A stretch of DNA of 64,000 nucleotides from Dioscorea cayenensis subsp. rotundata (lineage: Eukaryota; Streptophyta; Magnoliopsida; Dioscoreales; Dioscoreaceae): the NCBI RefSeq assembly GCF_009730915.1, contig NC_052477.1, positions 25,748,578 through 25,812,577 of the forward strand, read 5' to 3'. Under the pieces are notes generated by a model that was not told the DNA's origin, did not search any database, and saw nothing but the letters and a program-made list of their open reading frames with translations. The translations under genes were made by a program, and so were the position numbers. Shown here in pieces: positions 9,996 through 21,560 of this stretch. Within the stretch, counting starts at the first letter, position 1. The number at the start of each line of letters is the position of its first letter.

Positions 9996-12900
9996 ATGGC
10001 CTTCTTGTCATCCATCCTTCAAATAACTAGCAGGTTAGTGGCTGCTTGCAGAGGATCACCTTCATCATCATCATCACCATCAGATAATCAGAAAGTTATT
10101 GAGGATGAGTTGAAAGGGTTGGAAATGATACTATGGAATATTGACTCAGTTCTTGAGGATGCCCGGCAAAGAGAGATTAGAGATGCATCAGTCAGGCTCT
10201 GGCTTAAGGAACTCAAGGGCATTACTTATGATGCCGAGGACATCCTTGATGAGTATGAGTATGAGTTGTTGCAGTGTCAAGTGGATAGCAGAAATGTTGC
10301 TGCTGCTGCTTCAAGGATTTCTCGAAAAAGAAAAGATATGGACAGCCAGAAGGAGGTACGTTTTTCTTGGTATGTCTACTTGTTCTCTCGTTTGAAAACT
10401 AACTGTCACTCACCAACACTTCATTTCTCTGTGTTGTTTGATAGCAAGTATGTTTTTGGCAGACTTCAGTTATCTCAAAAGTGCCATCATTTCCTCATTA
10501 TATGCTTGATAGGATTAGGAAGATCAGAGAGAGGTTTAGTGCGATCAAAAAGGATCGGAGTACATTGAGCTTAAGAGACCTCGGTCCAAGACGGTATGAT
10601 TATGATGATGATGATTCTATCAAGCCACTTTCACCTAGTTCCTTTGTAGATGAATCACGTGTTTTCGGAAGGGACGGTGATAAAGAAAAACTCATTGAGC
10701 TTCTATTTTCTGATATGAATAGCAAATTCTCTGTCATTCCCATTGTCGGCATGGGAGGATTAGGGAAGACAACGCTAGCTCAACTTATTTATAAAGATCG
10801 AAGAGTGCAAGGATACTTTGACTTGAAAGGATGGGTATATGTATCAGTGCATTTCAGTGTTTTACGGCTAACTAAGCTAATCATTGAGACACTGAGTGGC
10901 CAACAGTCTTGTGCTTTTCTTGAACTCAATAAGCTTCAGTCTGTTTTAAGTGAGAGTGTGGCAGGAAAGAAGGTCCTCCTTGTCTTAGACGATGTTTGGA
11001 ATGAAGAACAGAGCCCTTGGCAGTTGCTACAAGCCCCCTTCGCCAATGCCAATATTGTTAGGATAATTGTGACGACAAGAAATAGCTCAGTTGCCCAAGT
11101 CATGCAAACAGGAACTTCACCTTATCAACTAGGGCTTTTGTCTGAAGAACAATCTTGGTTACTTTTCAAACTTTATGCATCCGCAAGCCAAGAACCGTTG
11201 TTGCAATTTATAGACATCGGCAAACAAATCATCAAGAAATGTAAAGGCTTACCATTGGCACTTAAGGCACTCGGGGGTATCCTTCAATATAAGACAGAGG
11301 AAAGCAGTTGGTGGGATGTTCTCCAGAGTGATCTATGGGAATTGGATGAAGCTCAAGCTGAGATTCTACCTGCATTGAAATTAAGCTATAGCCGAATGCC
11401 GTCATACTAACCTAGAAAAATTATGACACTTGTTCTTCCCAATTCAAACTAAACTACCTCAGGGGATTGGCAAACTAACTAATCTTGAAACTCTGGAGTA
11501 CTTCAGAGAAGGAAATGGTGATCCAGTTGAAAAGCATTGTGGTATTGAAGTGTTGAAGAACTTGGTGAATATCAAAGGAAAGCTTTGAATATCTGAGCTT
11601 GGAAAACCGGTTTCTGTGGGCAGTGTCATTGCGGGAAACCTTAAAACTAAGTCTGGATTGAAGGATCTCGAGCTGAACTGGGGATCTTATAGCCATCCAT
11701 ACAAGGGCAATCTATGCAGTGAGGAGTTGAATTTTTCATTGCTGGAGAGACTAGAACCACACCACAACCTCCTGAGCTTGAAAATAGAAGGTTACAAAGG
11801 TTTTGATTACCCTGCATGGCTCGGTGATCCATCCTTCACCAGATTAACAAGTATTGTCTTCCATTTCTGCTAACAAATCCAAGATTTCCCTTGGTTCACG
11901 GCAAGACTACCTTCACTCACTAAACTTTCTTTCAACGAAATTCAAAGAATGAAATCAGTTGCTCATGAAGGAGAGATTTCGTTCCCTTCACTTGAGGAGT
12001 TATCCTTCTTAGACATGCCGGAATGTGATAACTGGAGTTCAGTTATGGGTAAAGTTTTTCCAAAGCTCAAGAGGCTCACCATTCAGAATTGCCCCAAGAT
12101 ATGTGAACTTCCATCCTTTCAATCACTTGTTGACCTAACTCTGTCAAAATGTGAGAACCTGAGGTCTGTCACTGTGCACGAAGATGCTGCATGCCGTTCC
12201 AGGCTTAGGACGCTCTATGTATGTAGATGTGGGCAGCTGACATCACTTGTGGTCCTGAAATATCTTAATTCTCTCTCAGTGTTTGTAATAGAAACTTGTT
12301 CTGAGCTCGGGTTCCAACCTGATGATTGCCTGCCGGTCATGCCACAGGGCTGTAAACGAGCCGAGCCGAGCCGAGCTTTGGCTTGTTCAAGCTTGGCTCG
12401 TTACTATTTAATCGAGCTTGAACTCGAGCCGAGCTTTCTTCGAGCTTCATTTTTTATGTTCAAGCTTGGCTCATTACTATTTTAACCGAGCTCGAGCTCT
12501 AATCGAGCTTCTTTCGAGCTTCATGCTCGAGCTCAACTTGTTAAGAAAATTCGAAACTTAGACTTAGCTAGCTAACTTTATTACGGCTTGACTTTTTTTT
12601 ATATTTTATTTTTTTATTTAGCAAACTTATTTAATGAATCATTATCAAGTGTGACTCAACTCGATTTTAGTTTGATTATATTAATGATTGTTACAAATAA
12701 AATTGTAAATGATACTATAAACGAGCTTTTAATTATACAATAAACAAGTTCTTCACAAGATTTAATGAGTCGAGTTTGGTGGTGTTCAAGCTTGGCTCGT
12801 TTATCTTATGAGCTCATTTAACGTAATGAACTAGTTGACCTGAGCTTTTAATGAGCTTAGCCTTCGAATAGTAGTTCATAGCCCTATATGTGTAACTCAA

Positions 12901-13413
12901 ATTGACAACAATGACATAGTCACATATACACCTTAATATACATATACATATACATATATATATATATATATAAACGAGCTCACAATCGAGCTTATAAACG
13001 AGCTTGTTTATGAGCTTGGTCACGAGCTGTGTTCGCGAGCCAAAACGAGCCGAGCTTTTGGCTACTCAAGCTTGGCTCGTTTATTAATCGAGCTTGAAAA
13101 TGATGTTCAAGCTTGGCTCGTTTACAATATGAGCTAAACACGAACGAGTCTTTATCGAGCCGAACACCGAGCTACTCACGAACAGCTCGGCTCAAATACA
13201 CCCCTAGCAGCCCAAGTTAATTATAATTTGTGATGGGAAAGGCCCCAAGCACTGGTGTACTGAACATGGATTTCATTACAAGCAGGTAAATGTTTGTTTT
13301 TAACTATTCATGTAAAAATTATTAAAGGGAGGGATTAATCCAACTTTGTTTTGTCTGGGTGCCAGTTTTGCAGTTTAGATCTCCATCCAAAGGATGAAGC
13401 AGATGCAGCATAA
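9996..13413 (+). pseudogene. NLR-1: CC-NB-ARC-LRR resistance gene, decayed
   Basis: Intracellular immune receptor family. The start MAFLSSILQI is the first ATG; a TATA-like aatataaatgg lies about 100 bp upstream. Exon 1 (9996-10355) encodes the CC domain (EDILDEYEYELLQ). A 107-bp phase-0 GT-AG intron (10356-10462) follows. Exon 2 has P-loop GMGGLGKTTLAQ, kinase-2 VLLVLDDVWN, RNBS-B IIVTTRNS and CKGLPLALKALGG. It stops at 11408-11410 just where RNBS-D should begin; the ARC2/MHD part and first LRRs are deleted. LRR remnants continue with stops at about 11586 and 11871 and are interrupted by the element at 12345-13206. The LRR end resumes at 13207-13285 (HWCTEHGFHYKQ), then an 80-bp intron and a last exon at 13366-13413. 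It cannot make a full receptor. Confidence 0.9.
12345..13206. mobile_element. hAT-like non-autonomous TIR element rich in GAGC motifs
   Basis: 862 bp. The ends are inverted: CAGGGCTGTAAACGAGCC at the left, and at the right the reverse complement reads TAGGGGTGTATTTGAGCC, followed in both by GAGC. hAT ends often begin (C/T)AGGG and duplicate 8 bp; here the flanks tcatgcca / gcagccca agree at only 5 of 8 positions. Both subterminal zones are packed with CGAGC / GCTTGGCTCG repeats in both orientations, and the middle is AT-rich with no coding frame. It interrupts the NLR-1 LRR codons (VMP...QPKL). Confidence 0.72.
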
Positions 13414-13445
13414 GAAGAAGGATTTCATTCTAGTCTGCAAGTGTT

Positions 13446-14358
13446 TTTGCAAAATGAGTTACAACGAACTAAAAAAGGAGAAACAAAGACTAAAACGAAA
13501 GATGAAATGAAGAGCAGACGTCTTCAAGCCCGGTGAGTGCATCACGCCCTTGAGCGAAGAGGGATAGAGAAGGGTTGGCACTCCCAAAGTGCGCGAGATG
13601 ATCTGCAATTGAGTTTAAATCCCGACAGAAATGCTCGAGGATGAAGCCGGTCCAAGGCTGGGTCAAGATGTTGATGTCCCGAACCAAAGAAGAGAGACGC
13701 CAGGTCGTCGTGTTGTTGAAGCTTTGGAGTAGATGAATGGCATTCAAAGCGATCGATGAAGAAATGCAGCTCGGTCGCCCGAGCAATTAAGGAAGCAATG
13801 ATGCACCGCAAGATGGATTGCCCAGCGACTACGCTTCCAGAGGGCAAGAGCAAGAACCACCGGCAGCACCTGCAAGAAGAATGGAGTGAAAATTAGTGTA
13901 GATAATGAAACCGAAGCCAGCCTTACCCGTCGAATGATTCCAAGCCGCATCAGAGGAGACAAAAATGGATAGGGTTGCAGGACGAAAGTTCAGCAAGGAA
14001 TGCCTGCAAAGAAGATCATTAGCCAAAAAGAAATTAAGAACCATGGACCAGGCTTTGTCAGGAAGAGAGCTGAAGTTAGGGGCCATCTGTTGAAAAACCA
14101 AGTTGCATCTAGAGGTCCAAATTAACCAAGCATTCGTGGCAATGATAGCTCTGGCGAAGTCAGAATTGAATCTGCAATTTAACTTGGAGGTAAGTCAAGA
14201 ACCATTGGCCAAAGAGTTGAGAGAGAGGGAATCCAGCCCCAACCTACTAAACAAAATATTCCAACAAAGAGTGCTGTAACGACAAAACCAGAGCAAGTGT
14301 GTAATAGATTCAGCATGCAACCCACAAAAATGACAAGGGTTGTTGAGCGCTGTTCCCC
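13446..14358 (-). mobile_element. Truncated LINE with zf-RVT and RNase H (LINE-C)
   Basis: Minus-strand fragments in ORF2 order: zf-RVT at about 14200-14330 (CHFCGLHAESITHLLWFC); RNase H start at about 13900-14000 (VSSDAAWN...AGFGFIIY); and RNase H end at about 13590-13650 (HFCRDLNSIADHLAHFG). Frame changes separate them. The right flank caagtgtt (14359-14366) repeats at the left (13438-13445), a plausible 8-bp target-site duplication. The 3' terminus differs from LINE-A and LINE-B, so I treat it as a separate family. It lies just downstream of the NLR-1 end. Confidence 0.72.
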
Positions 14359-14721
14359 CAAGTGTTGATATCTGATTATTGCTGGACAGCTTTAATGGAG
14401 ATTGAGCAGAATTTCTAGATTGTTTCATCCTAAATACATTACCACAATACAAGCAGTCAACTCTTTCATTTGCTTGATATAACCCTAGGTAGTTTGGATT
14501 TGTGTCTATATATCTAGCATATTATGATATCTAATTATTGCTGGAGTTCATCAACTCTGGTGATAAATTCTGCGCCTTTTCGGTTTCCATTGTTGTTTTT
14601 CTTTTCCCTCTCATGTTATAGTTTCACTTTCCATTTGGTTTGTTGTTTCTGTTTCTTTATACTCTCTCTTTTTCAATAAATCATTGATTTATTTTAATAT
14701 ATATATATATATATATATATT
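14359..14721 (+). mobile_element. NLR-1 3' flank and a LINE 3'-UTR relic with AT tail
   Basis: After the LINE-C duplication the NLR-1 downstream DNA resumes. From about 14550 a T-rich segment ends in ttcaataaatcattgattt and then a (TA)n array (14697-14721). The shape is that of a LINE 3' UTR plus tail, similar to the degenerate LINE-A ends elsewhere in the window. No coding remains. Confidence 0.4.
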
Positions 14722-14834
14722 GTGAGACAATAATACTCAAGTGTTTGTGTTTAATGTCGATTAATTTTTTGTTTACCAAATTGAGTTAACATGCAATCAT
14801 ATATCATAACAAACTTGTGCTCTGAGAAAGGTGA

Positions 14835-15010
14835 CATGCGCGAAACCAGGGGACGAACACGTGGGGAGCAGTGCACCACCGAACCGATGCCTCACCTTGC
14901 GCAGTGAGGATCGAACTCAGAGAGCCACGCTCGACACTCGAAACGGACACCCTACGCAAGGGACCCGATGACAATAGACCATATGGTCGTTGGCAAACCT
15001 ATGCTTTTTC
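14835..15010 (-). mobile_element. GC-rich SINE-like element with pol III B box
   Basis: On the minus strand, GAGTTCGATCCTC (near 14905-14920) is a close match to the tRNA T-loop/B-box consensus. An A-box-like region (ATGGTCTATTGTCATCGGG) lies about 60 nt upstream. The roughly 170-bp block is clearly more GC-rich than the surrounding DNA. No poly(A) or duplication was confirmed. Confidence 0.4.
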
Positions 15011-15129
15011 GTTTACTAATACAAGATTTGAACCTTCATGTGTGAAAATAAGAAATATACAAATCAAATTATATCACTTTTTATTCGGAATAATAACTTA
15101 ATGAACATGATGTTCAAGTGACTTCCTCC

Positions 15130-15530
15130 AATTTTTAATTGTTAGTTTGCAATCTCCTTGATGCTTCCTCAACAACAATCAATCTCTAAAATGTTGGCAT
15201 ATGCATCATTGCTGAAGATAAATTCATTCCTAAAACCTCAAATTTTCACCAACTTAACAATTGGCTAAATAGGATACACTTCATCCTTCAAAAGATGTTA
15301 AAAAAATAATAATAAGATAAAATAAAATAAATCTATCTGGCTCAGAATGTCCTTATACTCCATTAATGCTGTATAATCATTATTAATCAAATTCACTACC
15401 ACAAGTGAATCTGCTTTCAACGAAGCTACTTTAATGCCAAAATCTTGAAGAAAATGCCAGGTAAATTACAACCAATTTTGCTTCCGCCACCGTTCTCAAT
15501 TCCATAAAATTAACTGCAAAGCAAATACGA
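15130..15530 (-). pseudogene. Relic of a plant RNase H-like (RVT_3) domain
   Basis: With one frame change, the minus strand reads ELRTVAEAKLVVIYLA, then HFLQDFGIKVASLKADSLVVV, then NLINN. This is the pattern of the RVT_3 domain (E-AL-A, then ESDS-LVV-LIN). It is probably part of an old LINE; nothing else of the element is recognisable. Confidence 0.35.
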
Positions 15531-16552
15531 AATGGGTTTTCAAATTCCAACAAAAGTTATATGTACCTAATAGGACTGATTTGAAATCAGGCACAATTTA
15601 CCTAATTATATCTATGTTGACATTGTTAAGTGTGTGTGTGGGTTTTTGCTGCAATTTGTTGTAGTGTAAAATTTGGTCAATTAAAATCTTGGGTGCTTCT
15701 AATTATATCTTTTATTATTTATTTATTATATATTACACTGGGATCTCTTTATACATTCTTCTTTTTAATTATGTTACCCATGAAAATAATTTACTCAATC
15801 AGTGCTAGACTTGGCAATGATGAGAAAATAACCTCATTTCCACATTCTCTCATTTATAAGAAAATAAAAGTTCCCACAAATCTCAACTCCATGCAAAATT
15901 AATTTATGATTAGCAATAAATATTTGAAAATATAACAATATAAATTTATGTATACATATATAACAACTGCTAAAAAATTAAAAATAAATCTTTCTCAATC
16001 AAAGCTATGTATCTTATTACTCGTATTAAGTATTAATTTCTAACTTCTCCCAAACTTTAAGCTCTGTGGTCATGATTATACCTGTTGTTTCTCTTTATTT
16101 ATTATAATTCTATATAATTTTACTAGATTTTAGTAGTGGGCATTGCTAACATATAACAAAAACCTTATGCTTCATTCATTTATTAATTAAAAAAATACAA
16201 GATGAAACTGCACACATAAGTCCAGCAATAACACTTATAGCATTTGGGAGCACCAAACTCCGGTTACAGTCCAAGATCAGGAGGTACTCGACATAGCTAG
16301 GCGCAACTATGAAAATCTTTTCTTAGAGAAAGTATAAGAATTTTCATTTCATGAAATATAAAGTTTTTATGTGACTTTTAAGGTTACTTTTCCCTCGAAA
16401 ATATTAAGCAAACCGTTGTCCAACGAACTATTACATGCATCAGTGCTAACAAGATTTCATAATACAGCCTGCTGCAGTATGTCTGAAGATGTAAAAGCAA
16501 CTGACAAAAAAAATGGCATTTTACATTCGAACAGGCAAAATGAGAATACCGA
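15531..16552. other. AT-rich intergenic DNA, exostosin 3' flank
   Basis: No gene seen. The right side should hold the 3' UTR of the minus-strand exostosin gene. A plus-strand frame at 15630-15902 translates to a hydrophobic, unrecognised peptide and is likely chance. Confidence 0.5.
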
Positions 16553-19500
16553 TCATGATGCTCTGGTAGTGTTAGAGTGCCTGCATTCACAAGTACATAT
16601 GTTTCTCGATCCTTCAACCAAATGTTGAGACCGCCTTATATGCAACTTAATGTTCAGTAATTTGCCAGCAATCTGTAATATTTTTGAACATTCAAAACAA
16701 AAACTTGGGAAAATTTGCAGACTGAAATTAGAGAAGATCAAACACAGAATGCTTTGTTTGCAAACGCTTATTCAACTTACCATCCTCCATGTCAGATCCT
16801 CCGGTCCAAGAGGTAGTGCAGGACTTGAATACAAGAAATGCCTCGAGTACTGTATATTTGTAAACAACGAATAACAACCAATTAAGCATCTAGAACTAGA
16901 AGTTCATGTAGTGTAACAAAGCAAAACTTATTAACAAACCTTAAGAAGATTGTCCTGCATGCTCTTGATCTGCTTAGAACCAATGCTCCTTAAGAAATTC
17001 ACAAGCCAACCTGGTTGTACAGCGTCAGTTGATGAAACAAACAATGCAATCTGCACAAATGAGCACTCTACTGAATCAATGACTTGTCCTCTGAGAAAAA
17101 TATAATTGTAAAAACATGAGAGATTTCCAACCCCAAACTTTCACTTTCACTATCACTAGTTAGATTTGAAATAACTTATTTTACCATGGAGCACACAACA
17201 ACCTCTCTAGGTTGTCTTTGAGTTATAAAAAATGGTGATCAACAGAAAAACCAATCATCACCACACACGTTATGTCAATATTCCAAATGAACTAACAACT
17301 GAAATTGCAGAAAACAGAGCAACAATACTCAATTGACAACCTTTTCCCTAAATCATAATAGTAAATGTAAGTGTTTTGACAGAAATTAAAGAAAACAAAT
17401 AAAACACATATTTACCTTCCGATAATCAAGTATTCCTTCAAACGGGAGCTCCAATTCATCACTAACTATGACAGGGATACAGCCACTCACAATTGCATCA
17501 AACAGTCTAGCAGAAGAGGGAGTGTCCCCAGCAGGGCTCAAACAAAAGATTGAACTGCCATTCTTGACAAAACTAAATCAATATGGTAATGCAAAACTTT
17601 CAGAAAGATAAATCAAAAAACAATGTTTTTTTTTTACCTGAGCATGCCATGTTGGGCAACTTCTTTACCAGCTATTCCAATGCTTCCCTCTTCAATGACA
17701 ACACCCTCAGCATCATGTAATACTTGTACAAGCTTACTTCGGATTTTCCCACCCTGGAAAACACAGCAGCTTTTCAATAGACTAATCTCCTAATGAAGAA
17801 TTCATAGGAGCTACTGATAATTATGAACCACACAACATGAAATGAAAAATGCAGCAAATCAACAAGATCGTACAGCATTTCTTTTAAGCCTTCCTCGAAA
17901 GAAGAGTAATGTTTTTCTTCTAGGTTGATTTTCTGATACACACTTTGCATCACAAGCATCAAGATTTGCAACATATGGAAGGATAAGGTCTTTCTCTAGC
18001 CAAACCTCCCCTGGTTTATACCTATGAAGTATTTTTTAAAGGCATCCAAAATTAATATTTATTCTAACAAAAAGACTAAATTGATAAAGGAACGGATAGA
18101 TTTGAACCAGTTCCCAGTGGAGTCCATATCAGGAAGAAGCCAAATAGCCTTTTTCATAAACCTGCGAACTGACTTGAAAGACCAAGGGTGATGAACTGGA
18201 AGTATGTGATCCCTTCCCCCAGAGCGTTGCCAGGCAGGTTGGTCAGTTACCCACTTTAAAGCTTCCTGTTAACACAAGCATCATGAAGTAAGATTTTTCC
18301 AGCTGTTTAACATCAGTAAGTGTTGACTTCTCAAATATCTCAGTTTCTAAGTACAAATTGTGATAGCGTAGTTGAGTTCATAGCATGAGGCAGCAGGTTG
18401 GTCAGTTACCCACTATAAAATTTCTGTTAAAACAAGTAAAGAAACATAAACTTTCACCAACTCTTTAACATCAGCAAGTAAAAATCTCTATGTTAAAACC
18501 ATGATATCATCAGTTCAGTTTATAGCATGAGAAGGCTTACTTAACCGTTTCTAATTTAGAGAGTACAGTTAGTATAACCTGGAGCCTCTTGAAGCAAAAA
18601 TGTTCCATTACACATAATTGCTACAGGAAACATTATAGCAGTTAGCCAAACTCTTTTAGACAAGTCTGCCTCTCCACTGGAAAAGTGAAACAGAATGTCT
18701 ATTATGAATCCACGAGTTTTAAAATTAAGCTGTTAAAAAGTCAATGATAACATCCAAGAATTTATTCTAGACTCTAAAATCTAAACATAACAAGAAAAAT
18801 AGCATTAAGAATGCTGTATACTTACAAAACATATCCTAACTAAAGAAAACAAAAACATTAAGTAAGACATCAATTAACTCAATCTTCTAACCTTAGATGC
18901 TCCACCAAACAACAAATTTTACCAAATGCCATATTATGAAAATCAATCAGACTAAATATAAATAAAACAAGAATCAACAAGCGTTGATTACATTGGCTGC
19001 TTCTGCCTGTGAACCTAAAAAAGGAATTAGAGTTATGACAAACAGATTGAGATATTTTTACATTTTACAAATTGTGAAGGATGTGCTACTTAGTGCCTAA
19101 ACTACACATTGAAATGGAAATGGCATGCACTGTTTCCTATTTGAACATTGGTGACACAATAACCATTCAGACAGAAGGCCACATAAACTAAATGGATGTA
19201 TATATTGCCTATGTGGTGTTCCTATTTGAACCTTTAGTGATGTAAAAGTAATCTTGAGCAAATTGAGATCTATGCAGACAGAATGCTGATGTAAACCAAA
19301 TGCATAGAGTTCAACAAAATAACACTAGCACAAGGACTTTTAAAGATTATTATGCACGACTAGTAATCTCTCTAAATTTGCATGATTCACAATCAAAACA
19401 TGAACATAACACATAATTGCCCAAAAATAAACCTTGGAACCACTCGCACACCCTGTAAAGTGCCTTGCATTGTTGTTTCTCCAACAAGAAGTAGCTAATG

Positions 19501-20283
19501 GTTGTGAAAAATGGAATATAGAAGAAATCCGCCTCTTCTTGTCGGTGAACCCTAATGACATTTTTCAACAGCCTTTGTGATTCTGGAGCAATCAAATCTG
19601 CCCATAGCCAGTAGTCGATAGAATGCTGCACATATACACAATAAATTTTCGTGAAAACAAGAGGGGAAAAAATCCAATTTTTCACATCTATACATAAACA
19701 TGTTAAATATAGCACTTACAATGCAAAAACCATTAGATATAGTCAGGCACAACATCGAAGTACAAAAATCTCATATTCTGATTGAAATGAAAATTACCTG
19801 CTTGATTAAGCGATGAACGGGGCTGCCATTGGAGGTGAGGTTAGCGGTCTCCCGGTATGTGTTCCGGAACAATGAAAGAAGATCGTAGGTAAACTTGGAA
19901 GGCATCTCATACACATACACCCTAATCACCGACGAGATCCCAGGCCATAGATCTGAAGACCTGCTCCCTTGCAGCCGCTCCATCTCTCTCGACCAGATCG
20001 AATTATCGAGATCCTCCACAGAAGCGACGGAATCAGTGCGATCCGTAGCCTGGCGCCTGGAAGCGAGGAACTTGTCAAGAGATTCAACAAACGAGTAGAT
20101 TGGGGGAGAGGGATTAGGGTTAGGGTTATGGTCAGTGTTGGGAAGGAGAGGAGGGCATCGAGAAGACGAGGAGGAAAAGGAGATGATGATGACGGCTATG
20201 AGGGAGAGGGAGGCGAGAAGGATCACAGATCGGAAGAAGGATGGCGATCGATGGGAACCCGAAAAGAAGCTCTTGCCCACCAT
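16553..20283 (-). CDS. GT47 exostosin-family glycosyltransferase, nine exons, intact
   Basis: Exons (minus): 20283-19798, 19625-19452, 18265-18108, 18021-17874, 17753-17638, 17554-17416, 17050-16940, 16849-16781, 16672-16553. All introns are GT-AG, phases agree, and the sum is 1521 nt (506 aa). Residues about 17-40 are a signal-anchor, giving a type II Golgi membrane protein. A low-complexity Pro/Asn linker follows, then the exostosin fold from [12 protein letters not shown] (about residue 120). The hallmark [20 protein letters not shown] and the [13 protein letters not shown] nucleotide-sugar region lie at about 370-405. The C-terminus ends in a CTCEC stretch. The family transfers sugars onto cell-wall polysaccharides; the layout recalls the Arabidopsis At5g16890 / rice Os03g0107900 type, but the acceptor cannot be read from sequence. 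No stop or frameshift was found. Confidence 0.93.
18231..18540 (-). repeat. Imperfect tandem duplication over the intron 2/exon 3 boundary
   Basis: The block at 18231-18390 includes the exon 3 start and its acceptor; a second copy lies at 18391-18540. Both contain gcaggttggtcagttaccca, then a similar t-rich acceptor side, 'tttaacatcag(t/c)aagt' and 'ttcatagcatgag'. The distal copy is inside intron 2 and has lost the exact AG context, so it is a decoy remnant of the exon boundary. Confidence 0.8.
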
Positions 20284-20461
20284 TGCTCGAGGTTGCCGCG
20301 AGAGCTTGCGAATTGGGAACGATCACCGACACAGAGAGCTTGAATTCGGAATGCGCCTCACAATTGGTGTTCCGATGATTGAATTAGGGTGAGCTGGATT
20401 CGATTGGGTATGGGAATGGGGACGTCGATATGAAGAAATAAATTAATAATGTGGTAAAATT
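20284..20461 (-). promoter_or_regulatory. Exostosin 5' leader and proximal promoter
   Basis: About 180 bp lie between the start codon and the MITE. The part near the gene is GC-rich leader sequence. A TATA-like attaatttatt sits at about 20435-20445 on the minus strand. The region ends exactly at the MITE target duplication. Confidence 0.5.
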
Positions 20462-20836
20462 CGGGTAAATTTTTTAGTAAGTCACTAAATTTTGGCTCAT
20501 TTTCACTTTGATCACCGAATTTCAATTTATATCAAATTGGTCACTAAATTTTAATTTCATTTCACTTTGTAGTAAATCAAGATATTTCAACCTCCAAATG
20601 AATGATGTGGCTCTTTTTTTGATGACTTGAACATCTCTAATAGAATTAATAATGTGTCAATAGGAGGACTGCCTTAGATTTTTAGAAAGTCATGTAATCA
20701 ATTGGGAGTTGAAATCCTTGATTTATTACCGGTTGAAATCAAATTAAAAGTTGAATGACAAAATTGATACAAATTGAAGTTCAGTGATCAAAATGAAAAT
20801 GAGCCAAAGTTTAGTGACTCATAAAAAAATTACCCC
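20462..20836. mobile_element. Mutator-type MITE with perfect 9-bp TSD
   Basis: 375 bp flanked by the perfect 9-bp duplication ggtaaaatt (20453-20461 and 20837-20845), the length Mutator-like elements produce. Long inverted arms of roughly 110-130 bp begin CGGGTAAATTTTTTAG at the left and, reverse-complemented, GGGGTAATTTTTTTAT at the right. Both continue through agtcactaaa and gctcatttt. There is no coding capacity. Confidence 0.92.
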
Positions 20837-20847
20837 GGTAAAATTAT

Positions 20848-21552
20848 CAAGGTTGTTAGACTCGGTTCAGGCACTGATCCGTCCGAGTTTAGAAATTGAT
20901 GGTTTGACTGGATCCAATTAGGTTGAACCAGAGTCAATAATAAAACATTAAAAAATATATTATAATAATTAATAATATCTAAAAAATAATATGATCGTTA
21001 TTTTAATAATATAATATTTAAAAACTTTAATTATATATATATCTTCTTTGTTTATTAAATATTTAAAATACAATTAAATTTAATATTTAAATTTAAATTT
21101 TATATACTTATTTTTACAAAAACATATTAAAAAAAACCTAATAATTCTGTCTCGTCCCTAGGTTTCTCTTGGGACTATAAAAAGATAAAACAAAAATGTC
21201 ACATGCACACAACACACGTACAATCACACTCACTCTCTCTTCCCTCTCTTTCCTCTCTTTCTTTTTCCTTGTTTCATTCCGCTGCCCACTCACTCCATTG
21301 GCATTGTCCTTTTTTTTTTCTCTCACCACTAGCTTCTCCCTCACTTCCTCTAGCCACCGAAATTGTTTTTTGAAAAATTTCAACCCATTAATCCAGTCGG
21401 GTCAACGATTTTCGGGTAAACCGGCGAGGTTACCCAATTTTTGGCCGGGTTGCTTCAAGAGCTAGTCAATTGGTGTAACCGAACCGACCTCATGGCCGGT
21501 TCCCGGTTTTTTCGGTCAAACTAGTAGAGCCGGTCTGGGTTTGACAACCTTG
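20848..21552. mobile_element. hAT-like TIR element adjacent to the MITE
   Basis: 705 bp. The ends are CAAGGTTGT / ACAACCTTG, perfect for 9 bp and then related (the left and the inverted right both run into ggttcagg/accggctc-type sequence). Flanking 8-mers aaaattat (20840-20847) and aaaattac (21553-21560) differ at one base, as expected for a hAT duplication. The middle has a CT-rich tract (21230-21300) and AT-rich DNA. No transposase. Confidence 0.75.
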
Positions 21553-21560
21553 AAAATTAC

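Noticed and set aside
10141..10395. Second-frame open frame over NLR-1 exon 1
   Set aside because: Overlaps the clear CC-domain frame and has no domain of its own.
19969..20392. Plus-strand open frames opposite exostosin exon 1
   Set aside because: Shadows of the GC-rich, biased exon 1; the minus-strand gene is fully supported by splice sites.
21196..21465. Serine/leucine-rich open frame
   Set aside because: A product of the CT-rich tract inside the hAT-like element.
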